DNA from: Desulfobulbaceae bacterium
GTDB taxonomy: Bacteria > Desulfobacterota > Desulfobulbia > Desulfobulbales > Desulfobulbaceae
Assembly: GCA_026990725.1 (NCBI GenBank)
Contig: JALXCX010000228.1
Span: 1-5,961 of the forward strand
Length of the DNA stretch: 5,961 nt
Direction: 5' to 3'
A program made the translations under genes and the position numbers. Below are positions 5,624 through 5,961 of the stretch, in pieces. Below the pieces are notes generated by a model. It made no database searches. It saw nothing but the letters and a program-made list of their open reading frames with translations, and was not told the DNA's origin. The stretch's first letter is position 1; each line of letters starts with the position of its first letter.

Positions 5624-5961
5624 CTACAAACCGGTAGCTTCCATTTGTTTGGACACTGCCTTGACAGAACCAGCCAGCGCAGTTTTTTCTTCATCGGTAA
5701 GTTCAAATTCAAGAATCCGCTCCACACCGTTTTCGCCAAGCACAACAGGTACGCCCAGAAAAAATCCCGAAATGCCGAATTCCCCTTCCAGATAGGCCGC
5801 ACAGGGCATGACCCGCCTGCTGTCGGTAAGAACGGCTTCAGCCATTTCAACAGCGGCCAGGCCAGGAGTATAAAAAGCACTGCCGGTTTTCAGGTGGTTA
5901 ACTATTTCAATTCCCCCGGTTTGGGTCCGGTGAACGATTTCTGCAATCTTTTTCTCAGAAA
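5624..5961 (-). CDS. mdh: Malate dehydrogenase (LDH-like type), C-terminal part
   Basis: The 5' end is outside the window; 111 residues up to the TAG stop (5624-5626) are visible, about the last third of a protein normally near 310-320 residues. The enzyme interconverts malate and oxaloacetate with NAD(H) in the cytoplasm, serving the TCA cycle and gluconeogenesis. Family-typical segments in order are the GGIEIV and LKTGSAFYTPG region, which closes the active site, then MAEAVL, RVMPCAAYLEGEFG, GVPVVLGENGVERI and LTDEEKTAL. The GSAFY...RVMPCAAYLEGE pattern fits the LDH-like (MDH3) group common in many bacteria rather than the E. coli-type enzyme. The nucleotide-binding loop and the catalytic His/Asp/Arg residues are upstream and cannot be checked. 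The next gene on the same strand starts 47 nt downstream. Confidence 0.93.
   Translation of the reverse strand, partial: SEKKIAEIVHRTQTGGIEIVNHLKTGSAFYTPGLAAVEMAEAVLTDSRRVMPCAAYLEGEFGISGFFLGVPVVLGENGVERILEFELTDEEKTALAGSVKAVSKQMEATGL

Noticed and set aside
5479..5880. Minus-strand 133-codon open frame bridging mdh and the YvcK-like gene
   Set aside because: It is out of frame with both real genes and overlaps them over most of its length. The malate dehydrogenase frame in the same region has clear family sequence.
1..5961. Mobile element, CRISPR array, toxin-antitoxin or phage-defence system
   Set aside because: No direct-repeat array, terminal inverted repeats, transposase, integrase or defence-type domain is visible on either strand; all space is filled by housekeeping, signalling and chaperone genes.

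Overview
All five genes in this window lie on the minus strand, so transcription runs from high to low coordinates. Gaps between them are short (47, 46, 4 and 73 nt, then a 3-nt overlap). Two are cut by the window edges. In transcription order they are: the C-terminal third of an LDH-type malate dehydrogenase (5961-5624); a 782-residue protein with a YvcK/CofD-family core and long extensions at both ends (5576-3228); a soluble PAS hybrid histidine kinase (3181-1601); a stand-alone response-regulator receiver protein (1596-1228); a J-domain protein whose J domain is at the C-terminus (1154-150); and the first residues of what looks like an ABC-exporter transmembrane domain (153-1).

The organism is most likely a Gram-negative member of Desulfobacterota (the former Deltaproteobacteria), perhaps near the Desulfobulbales. 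This is inferred from the long CofD/YvcK-type protein, the Cys-containing PAS hybrid kinase, the family resemblance of the J-domain protein and the moderate base composition. No marker gene settles it.

Functionally, the upstream half is central carbon metabolism. Malate dehydrogenase sits directly before a YvcK-like protein, and YvcK in Bacillus is needed for growth on gluconeogenic and TCA-cycle carbon sources. The middle is a two-component phosphorelay pair: the kinase has a cysteine motif in its sensor domain, and neither the kinase receiver domain nor the separate receiver protein has a DNA-binding output. The downstream end couples a J-protein co-chaperone to a membrane transporter by a start/stop overlap.

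I see no tRNA, rRNA, CRISPR array, insertion sequence, integrase or attachment site. No stretch over 300 bases lacks a gene. This looks like a chromosomal housekeeping and signalling neighbourhood rather than a mobile island. The less-described elements are the extensions of the YvcK-like protein, the cysteine PAS sensor and the N-terminal domain of the J protein.
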